From an uncultured Ilumatobacter sp. (lineage in GTDB: Bacteria; Actinomycetota; Acidimicrobiia; Acidimicrobiales; Ilumatobacteraceae), in assembly GCA_905480335.1 (NCBI GenBank), contig CAJQPY010000010.1, positions 1 to 64,000 on the forward strand: a stretch of 64,000 nucleotides of DNA. Direction: 5' to 3'. This document shows, in pieces, positions 8,430-17,383 of the stretch. Within the stretch, counting starts at the first letter, position 1. Each line of letters opens with the position of its first letter. A program made the translations under genes and the position numbers. The notes under the pieces are model-generated. The model saw nothing but the letters and a program-made list of their open reading frames with translations, did not search any database and had not been told where the DNA came from.

Positions 8430-9485
8430 ATGAGTTCCGACACATTGCCGCGCCCCCGCAAACAGTCGCTTAACGACGTTCGAGCGGCGATTCCCGCTGC
8501 GTGCTATCAGTCCTCGAACGCCAGGGGCGTGCTAGTTCTCACGCAGGCTTGGATACTTTATCTTGTTCCTTTAATGCTGCTCGCCTTCATCGAAACATGG
8601 TGGGCAGTCCCGGTGCTCTGGCTTGCGGCAGGGCTCGCCATCGGTGGGCTCTTCGTGCTCGGCCATGACGCGTCGCACGGCGCGTTGTTTCGGTCTCGTC
8701 GCATCAACCGTTTTGTCGCTCGGGTCTGTATGGTGCCGAGCGCACACGTTGAGGCGGCATGGAATCTCGGGCACAACCGAATCCATCACGGATACACAGC
8801 CCGCAAGGGCTTCGACTTTGTATGGCACCCGATCACGGTCGAGAACTATCAGGCGATGGGCAAGACCGCCCGACTTCGGCATCGGTTCGAATGGTCATTC
8901 GCCGGGGCCGGCGCCTACTACCTGCGTGTTGTCTGGTGGGAGAAAATGTGGCGATTTGCGTCGACCGGCAAAACGGCTTCGACCATCCGGCGCGATCGAA
9001 GGCTGCTCGGCGCCCTCCTCGCTGCCGGCGTCACGGCATCGGCTGCCGTGGGAGTAATGCAGGGCGGCTGGATCGAGGCGGCCTGGCTCCCGATCAAGCT
9101 GATCGTCGTGCCTTTTCTGGTGTTCGTCCAGATCATCGGCTGGACCGTGTACGTCCATCACGTGGCGCCGGACATCCGGTGGTGGAATCGGCGTGAGTGG
9201 TCGCAGTTTCAAGGGCAGATGGAGTCCACCACGATCCTGCGATTTCCCCGATTGATCAACCATCTGTGGTTCCACAACATCTTCGTGCACGTCCCCCACC
9301 ACGTTGACGCTCGAATCCCATACCATCAGCTCCCAGCGGCGGCGGCGGCAATAAAGCAGGCGTACCCTGACACCGTGGTCGAAAGAGGATTCACTCTCAG
9401 CAGGTATCTGCGTGCAGCGCAGTCGTGCAAACTCTACGACTTCGACGCCGGAAGCTGGCTTCGCTACTCGGCCGTTACGAGCTGA
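8430..9485 (+). CDS. membrane fatty acid desaturase
   Basis: A 351-residue di-iron membrane desaturase. The three histidine clusters are HDASH (79-83), HNRIHH (115-120) and HVPHH (287-291), with a further HH at 243-244. Hydrophobic helices lie near 35-78 and 193-245. The FA_desaturase family inserts a double bond in an acyl chain using O2 and an electron donor; related carotenoid ketolases and hydroxylases share the His boxes, so the exact substrate is open. The acyl-chain context (two hot-dog dehydratases just downstream on the other strand) favours lipid modification. Its 3' end overlaps the convergent MaoC gene by 11 bases. Confidence 0.82.
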   Translation: MSSDTLPRPRKQSLNDVRAAIPAACYQSSNARGVLVLTQAWILYLVPLMLLAFIETWWAVPVLWLAAGLAIGGLFVLGHDASHGALFRSRRINRFVARVCMVPSAHVEAAWNLGHNRIHHGYTARKGFDFVWHPITVENYQAMGKTARLRHRFEWSFAGAGAYYLRVVWWEKMWRFASTGKTASTIRRDRRLLGALLAAGVTASAAVGVMQGGWIEAAWLPIKLIVVPFLVFVQIIGWTVYVHHVAPDIRWWNRREWSQFQGQMESTTILRFPRLINHLWFHNIFVHVPHHVDARIPYHQLPAAAAAIKQAYPDTVVERGFTLSRYLRAAQSCKLYDFDAGSWLRYSAVTS

Positions 9486-9891
9486 CGGCTTGGTCGAGTG
9501 CCACGACAGCCGTTCCGACCATTACGGTCTCTTTGCCTCGGTCAAGGTGGACGTCGCAAGTCGCCCGGTGCTCACCTGCGACCTGCTCCAGATCAATTAC
9601 GGTGCCGTGAGCGATGAGTTTGTCGCCTTCGAATACCGGCAACGTGAATCGCACATTGAGTCGGCGAACGCATGATGCTCCCTGCCATGCCATCAACATG
9701 TTCGCGAGGTACGACAAGTTGAGCGGGCCCTGGTTGATTACACGGTCGAAGCCGAGGGGGCGCACGGCCTCGTGATCCCAGTGCACCTCATAGGGGTCAC
9801 GCAGAATTGCCGCCATCGTCTTCATTCGTTGAGCGTCAACGTGTTCCATCGTCCAGGACGGGACCTTGGTGCCAATCTTTACCTCCGTCAT
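9475..9891 (-). CDS. MaoC-like hot-dog dehydratase
   Basis: A 138-residue single hot-dog domain protein of the MaoC dehydratase/hydratase family. The helix region around RDPYEVHWDHEAVRPLG carries the usual Asp/His-type active-site residues, and VINQGPLNLSYLANML is the central hot-dog helix. The gene overlaps the end of the upstream dehydratase gene by four bases (ATGA), so the two products probably form a heterodimeric (R)-specific 3-hydroxyacyl dehydratase similar in layout to HadAB, acting on acyl-CoA or acyl-ACP. Confidence 0.75.
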   Translation of the reverse strand: MTEVKIGTKVPSWTMEHVDAQRMKTMAAILRDPYEVHWDHEAVRPLGFDRVINQGPLNLSYLANMLMAWQGASCVRRLNVRFTLPVFEGDKLIAHGTVIDLEQVAGEHRATCDVHLDRGKETVMVGTAVVALDQAVSS

Positions 9892-10346
9892 CGCCGAATC
9901 CGCCAGTGGTTCGTAACGCGCGCGATGAGGACCCCGTCGGGATCGATCATTTCGATCGTGTAGACGAAGCGGTCGGCGATGCGACCGGTCTGCTCGGAAA
10001 CGGTCCGTTCAACCTCGGTGACAGATCCGTCGATCTGGTACCTGACGCCCTCGCGGAGTGGAGCAAAGTACTCCCAGTCGTAGCCGTCGAGTCCGACGGA
10101 CCCTGCGCCCCGGGCGCCGCACAACTCGAATAGCTCGGCGATTGAAGTTCCGGCGCCTTGGATCGGCACGTGGAACAGTGCGACCGGATGCACGAGGTCA
10201 TCGCCGAGCTGATCAGAACCGGTGCAGTCGGTTAGCAACCAGTTCTCCCAGTGCTCGATCGTTCGCGTTCCGCCGGGAAGACGATGCCCGACGAGCGCGT
10301 GCAGGTCCTCCTCGGACATCGGCAACGCTCGGGACCGGTTGTTCAT
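9888..10346 (-). CDS. FAS1-type N-terminal MaoC-like dehydratase subunit
   Basis: A roughly 152-residue hot-dog protein related to the FAS1_DH/MaoC N-terminal domain. It has the segments GDDLVHPVALFHVP and YDWEYFAPLREGVRY, typical of the non-catalytic or substrate-binding half of two-gene dehydratases. I place the start at ATG 10346; an ATG at 10319 is the alternative and neither has a strong ribosome binding site. The open frame extends further upstream, but there it overlaps the DUF2071 gene. Together with the next gene it should form one dehydratase. Confidence 0.65.
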   Translation of the reverse strand: MNNRSRALPMSEEDLHALVGHRLPGGTRTIEHWENWLLTDCTGSDQLGDDLVHPVALFHVPIQGAGTSIAELFELCGARGAGSVGLDGYDWEYFAPLREGVRYQIDGSVTEVERTVSEQTGRIADRFVYTIEMIDPDGVLIARVTNHWRIRR

Positions 10347-10380
10347 CGTTACTTGTGACGACTGTTGTCCAATGATGCCG

Positions 10381-11133
10381 TTACACACGACTCGGACGGC
10401 CGAATCGGGCGCCGATCGACTCGACCCATCGCACGATCGGGTCGCCGCTTGGCGCCGGGAGTCCTGCGGCCTCAATCGAGGAGTCGGTGTAGTGGGCGAG
10501 CACTGCCTTGCGAACCTTCCACACCGGATGGTCCACGGGGTGATGACGAAGATGCCCACGTCGCATCGGCCACCGGCTAACCGCGCCCCATCGGGCGGTC
10601 AGGAAGATATCGAGCTCGGAGGGCTCGACGATCGCGTCACCGATGTCGATCTCGATGCAGGTCGTCGACGGCCGATCGGTCGGCCAGCGGCGACGTGCCG
10701 TGGTGTATCTACGCCAGCCGGGGCGCGCCTCGGTGGTCATCGTTGCCCATATGTATGGAAAGCCAAGCAGCCATCGCGCGAATACGACGATCGGCAAGCG
10801 GGTCGCCTCGAGACTGAGGAACCAGACCGCTCGGTTGCCGTCGCTGTCGACGACGTAGGTGCGCACGTTGGTCTCGGCAAACGACGAGACCCAGGGGAGC
10901 GCTGGAAGGCCGCGCGGGGTTGCATTTCGCATTTCGAAGGGCACCAGCGAGACCCACGCTCGTCCGTCGTAGGTGTCAGCTCGCAGCTCATTCGGCAACA
11001 ATGCCTGGACAATTTCGGGCTCGTAGTGCCAGTGAACGAACGCAAGGTTGTCCCACCGGTTGCGTAGCCACCATCGGCTGATCTTGGAGGCCCGAGTCTG
11101 CGACAGAGGGAGCGGACCGTTGGCGGAGCTCAT
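10381..11133 (-). CDS. DUF2071 (YqjF-like) protein
   Basis: A 250-residue soluble protein of the DUF2071/YqjF family. The family-typical segments are WDNLAFVHWHYEPEIVQALLP (about 27-47), with the YDGRAWVSLVPFEMR and TNVRTYVVD strands after it. The function of the family is not established; an acetoacetate-decarboxylase-like fold has been discussed. It lies upstream of, and on the same strand as, the hot-dog dehydratase pair with a 34-base gap, so it may be co-transcribed with it. Confidence 0.75.
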   Translation of the reverse strand: MSSANGPLPLSQTRASKISRWWLRNRWDNLAFVHWHYEPEIVQALLPNELRADTYDGRAWVSLVPFEMRNATPRGLPALPWVSSFAETNVRTYVVDSDGNRAVWFLSLEATRLPIVVFARWLLGFPYIWATMTTEARPGWRRYTTARRRWPTDRPSTTCIEIDIGDAIVEPSELDIFLTARWGAVSRWPMRRGHLRHHPVDHPVWKVRKAVLAHYTDSSIEAAGLPAPSGDPIVRWVESIGARFGRPSRV

Positions 11134-11166
11134 CGCGACCCGGAACAGCGCAGAGCGCAGTGCCGA

Positions 11167-11172
11167 TACCCT
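11167..11172 (+). promoter_or_regulatory. -10 box of the DUF971 gene
   Basis: TACCCT, eight bases before the ATG at 11181. This selects the second in-frame start over the one at 11160. Confidence 0.45.
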
Positions 11173-11180
11173 GCGGCGTC

Positions 11181-11537
11181 ATGTCGGCTCACGATATCGA
11201 AGTGATCGAAGTCGACCGCGAGAAGCACGTCTTTATCGAGTTTGCAGATGGCGTCACCGCAACATTCGAACTCGCTCCACTGCGCCTTGCGTGTCCCTGT
11301 GCCGAGTGCAACTCGCGTCGCCAGAACGGGACGTCGGTATCGATCCTCGCCGAGACGAAGCCTGACGAGGTGCGGATCTCCGAGGCGTCGATGGCGGGGG
11401 CATGGGGGCTGAACCTCGACTGGAATGACGGCCACTCGACTGGCATCTATGCTTTCGAAAAACTGCGCCAGTGGATTGACGATTACATCGTCGAGGCACA
11501 CGTCACACGACCCGTCGCAAAGCCCGCCGTCGACTAG
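11181..11537 (+). CDS. DUF971 protein
   Basis: A 118-residue protein of the DUF971 family, the fold also found as the N-terminal zinc-binding domain of gamma-butyrobetaine hydroxylases. It shows the LRLACPCAECNSRR segment with clustered Cys, and the GIYAFEKLRQW end typical of the family. In bacteria the stand-alone form often sits near iron-sulfur cluster genes, but no such gene is adjacent here. The start at 11181 is chosen from the -10 box eight bases upstream. Confidence 0.75.
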   Translation: MSAHDIEVIEVDREKHVFIEFADGVTATFELAPLRLACPCAECNSRRQNGTSVSILAETKPDEVRISEASMAGAWGLNLDWNDGHSTGIYAFEKLRQWIDDYIVEAHVTRPVAKPAVD

Positions 11538-11583
11538 CTGACCGTGACGCTTACCGTAGTGGCGGCCCTCGGTGCTATGCACC

Positions 11584-12621
11584 TCAGCCGTTGATCAACT
11601 CGGCGTAGATCGGCAGCATCATCGCCGGTCCTGACAACAGCACCTCGGTGATGCAGGTTTCACGCCACTTGGCGAGTTCGTCCTTGATCTTGTCCGCCGG
11701 CCCGACGAGGGCGACGTCCTCGACCATCTCGAGGGGGATCGATGCGGCAGCTTCTTCTTTCTTACCGTCAAGGTACAGGTTTTGAACCTTGTCGGCGACG
11801 TCGCCGTAGCCCATCCGCTCGAACACCTCGTAATGGAAGTTGGCTCCCTTCGCCCCCATCCCACCGGCGTAGAGCGCCAAAAACGGGCGAACGAAATCGG
11901 CGCATTGTTGCACGTCGTCACCGGGGATCACCATAACGCCACACGACACCTCGAAACGATCGGCCTTGCTGTCCTCGCCCGACGCCGCGAAACCATTTGC
12001 GAGTTGCTCCCGGTACCAGCCGTCCTCTTTAGGCGAGAAAAACAGCGGAAGCCACCCGTCGGCGATTTCGGCGGAGAGCGCAACGTTTTTGGGGCCCTCG
12101 GCAGCCAGGTAGACGGGAATCTCTTTGCGGAGTGGATGCACGGTCGGCTTGAGGGCCTTGCCGAGATTCATGCCGCCGTCGACCGGCATATCGTAGAAGT
12201 TGCCATGGAATTCTACGGGGGCCTCGCGGGCCCAGATAGCTCGCATGACTTCGACGTACTCCCGGGTGCGGGCGAGCGGTCGCGGGTACTCTTGGCCGTA
12301 CCATCCCTCGACGACCTGAGGGCCCGAGGCGCCGATGCCGCAGATGAAGCGGCCGTTCGATAGGTGGTCCATCGTGAGCGAAGCCATCGCAGTTGCTGCG
12401 GGGGTGCGAGCCGAGATTTGCATGATTCCGGTACCAAGCTGCACGCTTTCTGTGTGGGCGCCCCACCACGACAGTGGCGTCAGCGCATCGGAGCCGTATG
12501 CCTCAGCGGTCCAGATCGAGTTGAAGCCGAGCTTCTCCGCCTCCTGAATGGCTTCGAGTGCGCCCGACGGCGGGCCTGCCGACCAATATCCAGTGTTGTA
12601 TCCGAGCTTGAGATCTGCCAT
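11584..12621 (-). CDS. LLM-class F420-dependent oxidoreductase
   Basis: A 345-residue TIM-barrel protein of the luciferase-like monooxygenase class. The N-terminus MADLKLGYNTGYWSAGP and the later AEAYGSDALTPLSWWGAHT and LGTGIMQISARTPA stretches are typical of actinobacterial F420-dependent members, and GRFICGIGASGPQVVEGWYG is a hallmark of the subgroup. It would use reduced coenzyme F420 to reduce an unknown substrate. The start at 12621 is fixed by a -10 box eight bases upstream; a longer frame to 12699 overlaps the divergent arfB and is rejected. Confidence 0.85.
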   Translation of the reverse strand: MADLKLGYNTGYWSAGPPSGALEAIQEAEKLGFNSIWTAEAYGSDALTPLSWWGAHTESVQLGTGIMQISARTPAATAMASLTMDHLSNGRFICGIGASGPQVVEGWYGQEYPRPLARTREYVEVMRAIWAREAPVEFHGNFYDMPVDGGMNLGKALKPTVHPLRKEIPVYLAAEGPKNVALSAEIADGWLPLFFSPKEDGWYREQLANGFAASGEDSKADRFEVSCGVMVIPGDDVQQCADFVRPFLALYAGGMGAKGANFHYEVFERMGYGDVADKVQNLYLDGKKEEAAASIPLEMVEDVALVGPADKIKDELAKWRETCITEVLLSGPAMMLPIYAELING

Positions 12622-12629
12622 GGAGCAAG

Positions 12630-12635
12630 ACCGTA
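12630..12635 (-). promoter_or_regulatory. -10 box of the LLM oxidoreductase gene
   Basis: TACGGT on the minus strand, eight bases before the ATG at 12621, within the short gap to the divergent arfB. Confidence 0.45.
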
Positions 12636-12647
12636 GAGCAGGATGGG

Positions 12648-13073
12648 GTGATGGAGGAAGACGACCGGCTCTTTGTGACTGATGCAGTCCGCATTCCACG
12701 CTTCGAACTGAACGAATCGTTCAGCGCGTCCGGAGGACCAGGAGGACAGCACGCGAACAAGGCGGCCACGCGAGTCGAGTTGACGTTCGACCCGGCGACC
12801 TCATCTGCGTTTCGTTACGAGACTCAGCGAGCCCGGGTCCTCGAGCGACTGGGGACACCAATCCGCGTCGTTGTTGACGACGAGCGATCGCAGATCAGGA
12901 ACCGAACGATTGCCGAGGAGCGGCTGGTCGCGAAAGTCCGTGGCTCTCTACGCGTGCAGGCGACGCGGAGGGCGACGAAGCCGAGCCGTGGTGCGAAACG
13001 TCGACGTTTGGAGAGCAAGGCGCAACGCAGCGAATTGAAGCGTCAACGTATGCGTCCCGGCATCGACGACTGA
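12648..13073 (+). CDS. arfB: ribosome-rescue peptidyl-tRNA hydrolase ArfB
   Basis: A 141-residue class I release-factor-like protein. The catalytic GGQ motif sits in FSASGGPGGQHANKAATRVEL (about 25-45), which hydrolyses peptidyl-tRNA on stalled ribosomes. The basic C-terminal tail (from about residue 107, rich in Arg and Lys) is the part that enters the empty mRNA channel, and the lack of codon-recognition domains separates ArfB from RF1/RF2. The start is GTG 12648 or ATG 12651. The gene is divergent from the LLM oxidoreductase. Confidence 0.87.
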   Translation: MMEEDDRLFVTDAVRIPRFELNESFSASGGPGGQHANKAATRVELTFDPATSSAFRYETQRARVLERLGTPIRVVVDDERSQIRNRTIAEERLVAKVRGSLRVQATRRATKPSRGAKRRRLESKAQRSELKRQRMRPGIDD

Positions 13074-13233
13074 ACCCGCCAGTAGCCGGTGGGATCCGGC
13101 TGCGCAGATCTTTCGAAGGTCTTGTCGAATTTCTGCCCTCACGTTTCGTCGAGCCGTGGAGATTGTCGGTATGAAATGGCGGCCGGATACTTCAATCGAA
13201 TCGGCAGCTGCCACAGGCGCCCAGGCACCTCAC

Positions 13234-14892
13234 ATGAAATCGAGACGAGGGTTTCTTGGCGCAATCGTTTCCGGGGTTGGATCTGTGGTGATCGCACCGA
13301 CAGTCGTCGGTGCGGAATCGGCGCAAGACGGCCGTGGACGCAGCCTGCGGGGCGACCGGGATGGCCGTGGTGATCGTGTTGGTCGGGGCGGTCGAAGTGG
13401 TAGTGGAGCCCGCAACGGTCGGCGCAGGTCGGGTGACGCCCGGGAGGATCACCATGGGCTTCATGACGGCGGAGGTGGTCCCGAGCGGTTTGTTCGGCTG
13501 TTTGACCTCCCGCCATTTGCTGAGCCGAGCGAGGAACTTCGTGAGGCGTTGATCGAATGCGGCCGACCAGGCGGAATGATGGACGCTCTCGACCCTCTCG
13601 AAGTCGGACCGGTTCGGCTGATCACCGAGCCCGAGCTCAGCCCAAACAACCGTGACAATCCGACACACACCGCAGGGGTGACCTTTTTTGGCCAGTTCCT
13701 TGATCACGACATCACTCGTGATGCCGGCTCCGGTCTCGGGCGTCCAACACCCGTCCGGCGAAGTATGAATCTTCGCTCGGCCCGTATGGATCTCGACAGC
13801 GTGTACAGCGGTGGGCCCGGTGATTCACCAGCGCTATACGACGGTTTCCGCTTTCGTATCGAGTCCGGTGGTCTCTTTGAAGATCTCCCCCGCGACGACG
13901 AAGGCGTCGCAGTGATCGGCGACGACCGCAACGACGAAAACCTTATGCTTTCTGGGCTTCATGCTGCATTTTTGCTGTTTCACAACGCAGTGATCGACGA
14001 CATTGCGACCGGGCAGCCAACGGCCGCCGACTTCGCAGAAGCCCAGGCGACGGTTCGACGCCACTACCAGTGGATTGTGGTCAACGAGGTGCTTCCGCAG
14101 TTCGTTGGGCAACCCATGGTCGACTATGTGCGCACCGCAGGCCGTCAAATCTTCACCCTGCCGGTGGCACGAATTCCGCTTGAGTTCCAGACGGCGGCGT
14201 ATCGATTCGGGCACTCGATGATCCGGCCGTCTTACCGTGCAAATCTGGCTGGAGACGGAGGTGAACCCTTTTTCGGCTTGGTTTTTGACCCAGAAACGTT
14301 TGGGAACCCGGACCCCGATGATCTCTCGGGGCATTCGCGGGCACCGCGCCGGTTCGTTGGATGGCAGACGTTCTTCGACTTTGATGACGGTGAGGTGAAA
14401 CCGAACAAGCGGATCGACACGAAGCTGTCAACGCCGCTGTTCCAGCTCCCGATGTTCGCGATTCCGGCCGGGCGCGGCGAAGGTCTCGGGCCGACGTCGC
14501 TCGCCGCGCGCAACCTGCTGCGCCACCTGACGTGGGAGATTCCGTCCGGTCAGGCGATTGCCTCGGAAATTAACGCCGAACTGCTTGCGAGCGCTGACCT
14601 TGCTGACCTCGGCCAACTCGGCGCCGGGCTCGGGGCGTCAACACCGTTGTTCTTCTACATTCTACGCGAGGCCGAGGTGATGGCCGATGGCCTTCACCTC
14701 GGCCCGGTGGGTGGACAGATCGTGGCCGAAGTCCTCCTTGGGTTGCTTGAGCTTGACCCCAACAGCTACCTCAACGCCGAGGTCAACTGGCGGCCAACGC
14801 TTCCTCAGCGCAACGGGACTGTAGGCGACGATTTTAGGATGGCCGACCTGCTTACGATCAGCGGGGTCGACCCGACCTCGCGAGGTCAATGA
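13234..14892 (+). CDS. Tat-exported animal-type heme peroxidase
   Basis: A 552-residue protein of the animal heme peroxidase superfamily (An_peroxidase). From ATG 13234 it opens with a twin-arginine signal, KSRRGFLGAIVSG, so the folded enzyme is probably exported. A low-complexity Gly/Arg/Asp linker follows to about residue 80. The distal heme site is TFFGQFLDHDITRDA, whose catalytic His is in LDHD. The proximal His lies in YRFGHSMIRPSY. It would oxidise halides or organic substrates with H2O2. An earlier ATG at 13156 would mask the Tat motif, so the internal start is preferred. It is single and convergent with the P450 gene. Confidence 0.8.
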   Translation: MKSRRGFLGAIVSGVGSVVIAPTVVGAESAQDGRGRSLRGDRDGRGDRVGRGGRSGSGARNGRRRSGDAREDHHGLHDGGGGPERFVRLFDLPPFAEPSEELREALIECGRPGGMMDALDPLEVGPVRLITEPELSPNNRDNPTHTAGVTFFGQFLDHDITRDAGSGLGRPTPVRRSMNLRSARMDLDSVYSGGPGDSPALYDGFRFRIESGGLFEDLPRDDEGVAVIGDDRNDENLMLSGLHAAFLLFHNAVIDDIATGQPTAADFAEAQATVRRHYQWIVVNEVLPQFVGQPMVDYVRTAGRQIFTLPVARIPLEFQTAAYRFGHSMIRPSYRANLAGDGGEPFFGLVFDPETFGNPDPDDLSGHSRAPRRFVGWQTFFDFDDGEVKPNKRIDTKLSTPLFQLPMFAIPAGRGEGLGPTSLAARNLLRHLTWEIPSGQAIASEINAELLASADLADLGQLGAGLGASTPLFFYILREAEVMADGLHLGPVGGQIVAEVLLGLLELDPNSYLNAEVNWRPTLPQRNGTVGDDFRMADLLTISGVDPTSRGQ

Positions 14893-14911
14893 CGCGTCGT
14901 ACTACTCCGTG

Positions 14912-16153
14912 TCAGCTGGGCGTAAAGGTGACCGGGAAGTGATTCGGGCCAAAAATGGCCGTGGTCGCCGGCTTCCAGGTGATCTCGCCGTCGACTGCGA
15001 GATCAGGCATGCGCCGGGCGAGCAAAGGCAGTGCTTCTTGGAGTTCGGCACGAGCGAGCGAGGCGCCCAGGCAGTAGTGGATGCCCGACCCAAAGGTCAT
15101 TTGCCCCCGGCCCTTCACGGGCTCGCGGGTGATGTCGAAATTACCGGTCCCGTTCGCGGTCACGCCTGGATCGCCGTTGGCGGCCGCAAGCGACGGGAAC
15201 ACGAGGGTCCCTGCTGGAAAGAGGACGTCACGGTAGACGATGTCCTCGCTGGCAAAACGCCCGGTACCCCGGATTGCACCGAAGTAGCGCATGCACTCCT
15301 CGACAGCATTGGCCGCGAGATCGGGCCGTTCAGCCAATAACCGCCATTGATCCGGGTGGTCTGCGAATACGCTCATCGCGCATCCGAGCTGATTGCGTGT
15401 CGTATCGGTACCTCCGACGATCACGGCGTTGACCATGGTGACAAGCTCCTCAGTCGAGAGCCGATCGCCCTGCTCCTCGGCGGCGATCAACGCAGTGATG
15501 AGGTCATCTCGGGGGTCGTTGCGGCGGGCATCGATCAGGCCGACGACGTACTCGTTGAGCTCAATCTGTGCTTGTCCGATCACATCCATCTCGTCGATAG
15601 CGGTGCCATTGAAAATCCGCACCACATCCTCGGCCCAGCGTGAGAACAGCTGCCAATCCTCGCGTGGTGCACCGAGTAGTTCGCAGATGATTGGGATTGG
15701 ATACGGCTCGCAGATGTCGACGGCGACATCTGCGCGACCGGAGGCTGCGACCGGGTCGATCAACTCGTTGACCACGTTGCGCATGAACGGTCGCAGCTGG
15801 TTCGCGCTACGCGGCGAGAACGCTTTGGCAACAAGACGCCGGAGCCGAGTGTGGACGTCGCCCTCAGCAGCGAGGATTGACGGTGGCCGGTTGAGGATCG
15901 CCGGATCGGTAATCCCCATCATCTCTGGGATCTTTGCCACAGCGTTGTGCCATCGCTTATCGCGCAAGATCTTGGTGACGTCGTCGTAGTCGAGGATCAC
16001 GAACCCCATCAGGTTGCGGATCATCCAGTGCTGGCTTGAGAGTTCCCGGAGATGTTCGGTCGACTGTGTACGTGAGAGTTCTAACGCCTCGGGTCCCAGC
16101 GTTGGGAGGTCGAGGTCGAAGGCGTTCGTCGGCGTAGCGGCCGTGCTAGTCAT
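14912..16153 (-). CDS. cytochrome P450
   Basis: A 413-residue soluble bacterial P450. The oxygen-activating I-helix is VGGTDTTRN (246-254), the K-helix ExxR is E286-R289 in EECMR, and the heme-ligand loop is FGSGIHYCLGASLAR with Cys361 as the thiolate. The length is normal for the class. The start at 16153 is fixed by a -10 box seven bases upstream; the much longer frame upstream (to 16759) runs antisense through ald and is an artefact. Substrate unknown. No ferredoxin gene is adjacent. Confidence 0.9.
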   Translation of the reverse strand: MTSTAATPTNAFDLDLPTLGPEALELSRTQSTEHLRELSSQHWMIRNLMGFVILDYDDVTKILRDKRWHNAVAKIPEMMGITDPAILNRPPSILAAEGDVHTRLRRLVAKAFSPRSANQLRPFMRNVVNELIDPVAASGRADVAVDICEPYPIPIICELLGAPREDWQLFSRWAEDVVRIFNGTAIDEMDVIGQAQIELNEYVVGLIDARRNDPRDDLITALIAAEEQGDRLSTEELVTMVNAVIVGGTDTTRNQLGCAMSVFADHPDQWRLLAERPDLAANAVEECMRYFGAIRGTGRFASEDIVYRDVLFPAGTLVFPSLAAANGDPGVTANGTGNFDITREPVKGRGQMTFGSGIHYCLGASLARAELQEALPLLARRMPDLAVDGEITWKPATTAIFGPNHFPVTFTPS

Positions 16154-16160
16154 AAGGGCG

Positions 16161-16166
16161 AGATTA
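16161..16166 (-). promoter_or_regulatory. -10 box of the P450 gene
   Basis: TAATCT on the minus strand, seven bases before the ATG at 16153. It fixes the P450 start. Confidence 0.5.
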
Positions 16167-16191
16167 TGCGCGATGAGCGGTGAGGATGACG

Positions 16192-17316
16192 TTAGGCGAG
16201 CGGGTCGGCTGCTTGGGCGCCCAGTGATTCCGCCACGATCGGATTGGCGTGCTGGCCACCAACGGTGTTGATTCCGTGTGCGATCGACGGAAAATGGCGA
16301 GCGGCATTGAGTGCGCCGTGTCGAGCCACGTCGAATTGGTAAGGCAGCGTCGCATTCGTCAACGCGTACGTGCTGGTGTGGGGGACGGCTCCCGGCATGT
16401 TTCCGACTGCGTAGTGCAGGATTCCGTGGAGATCGTAGACCGGGTCGTCGTGAGTGGTCTCGCGAGTAGTTGCAATGCAGCCGCCCTGATCGACCGCGAC
16501 GTCGACGATAACGGCACCGGGCTTCATTTGAGCGACTACCTCCTCGGTCACAACCACTGGGGCCCGACCACCTGCGACGAGCACCGCACCGATGACGAGA
16601 TCTGCGCCCTGAACCGTTCGTTCGATCGAACCCTGATTGGATGCGAGGGTAGAGATCCGACCCTTGTGGATCTGGTCGACGTAGCGCAGGCGCTCGAGGT
16701 TCTTGTCGAGCACAGTCACCTCTGCCTCCATCCCAGCAGCGATGACCGCAGAGCTCCATCCGACATTTCCGGCCCCGAGCACGACAACCTTGGCTGGGCT
16801 GACGCCGGGGACCCCGCCCATCAGAACGCCGCGGCCGCCCTTGTGTCGCTCAAGGAAGTGGGCGCCCATTTGTGGTGCGAGTCGTCCTGCGACTTCGCTC
16901 ATCGGTGCGAGCAGCGGGAGGCTGCCGTCGGCAAGCTGCACGGTTTCGTAGGCCACAGCGGTGGTCTTGGCGTCGAGTAGAGCATCGGCAACAGCGGGGT
17001 AGGCGGCGAGATGAAGGTAAGTAAACAGCGTCAGGTCTGCGCGTAGGAACCCGAATTCCTCCTGCTTCGGCTCTTTAACCTTGACTACCATTTCGGCCGA
17101 CCACGCGTCGGCGGCGGTCGGCACGATCGTTGCGCCAGCTGCGACGAAATCATCGTCGGTGATCGATGCGCCGGCGCCGGCGCCGGACTCGACGAGGACT
17201 CGAACGCCGACCCGTCCGAGTTCGCGAACGCCGTCGGGTGTCATTGCCACCCGATGCTCGGAGTTTTTGATTTCGCGTGGGACGCCGACGGTCGAGAGGC
17301 TGGGTGAATTGGTCAT
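16192..17316 (-). CDS. ald: alanine dehydrogenase
   Basis: A 374-residue NAD-dependent L-alanine dehydrogenase, interconverting alanine with pyruvate and ammonia. The N-terminal VGVPREIKNSEHRVAMTPDGV is diagnostic. Lys79/Lys81 in VVKVKEP and His102 in YLHLAAYP are the substrate-binding and catalytic region, and VVVLGAGNVG (177-186) binds NAD. The start at 17316 matches the family length; the longer frame to 17451 overlaps the divergent regulator. The Lrp/AsnC gene 67 bases away is the classical regulator of ald in actinobacteria. Confidence 0.93.
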   Translation of the reverse strand: MTNSPSLSTVGVPREIKNSEHRVAMTPDGVRELGRVGVRVLVESGAGAGASITDDDFVAAGATIVPTAADAWSAEMVVKVKEPKQEEFGFLRADLTLFTYLHLAAYPAVADALLDAKTTAVAYETVQLADGSLPLLAPMSEVAGRLAPQMGAHFLERHKGGRGVLMGGVPGVSPAKVVVLGAGNVGWSSAVIAAGMEAEVTVLDKNLERLRYVDQIHKGRISTLASNQGSIERTVQGADLVIGAVLVAGGRAPVVVTEEVVAQMKPGAVIVDVAVDQGGCIATTRETTHDDPVYDLHGILHYAVGNMPGAVPHTSTYALTNATLPYQFDVARHGALNAARHFPSIAHGINTVGGQHANPIVAESLGAQAADPLA

Positions 17317-17371
17317 GCACTTATCTTGCGCGCTTTGAGACCGGATATGTGAGGGAATCAGCGGTATGAAG

Positions 17372-17377
17372 TAACAT
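17372..17377 (+). promoter_or_regulatory. -10 box of the Lrp/AsnC regulator gene
   Basis: TAACAT, six bases before the GTG at 17384, in the 67-base divergent region shared with ald. Confidence 0.5.
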
Positions 17378-17383
17378 ATTGCT

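Noticed and set aside
10222-11067. 281-residue plus-strand frame over DUF2071
   Set aside because: It is antisense to the DUF2071 gene and the hot-dog dehydratase, both of which have clear family motifs.
16154-16759. N-terminal extension of the P450 frame to 16759
   Set aside because: The extra 202 residues are Arg-rich, run antisense through ald, and precede a proper start codon that has a -10 box seven bases upstream.
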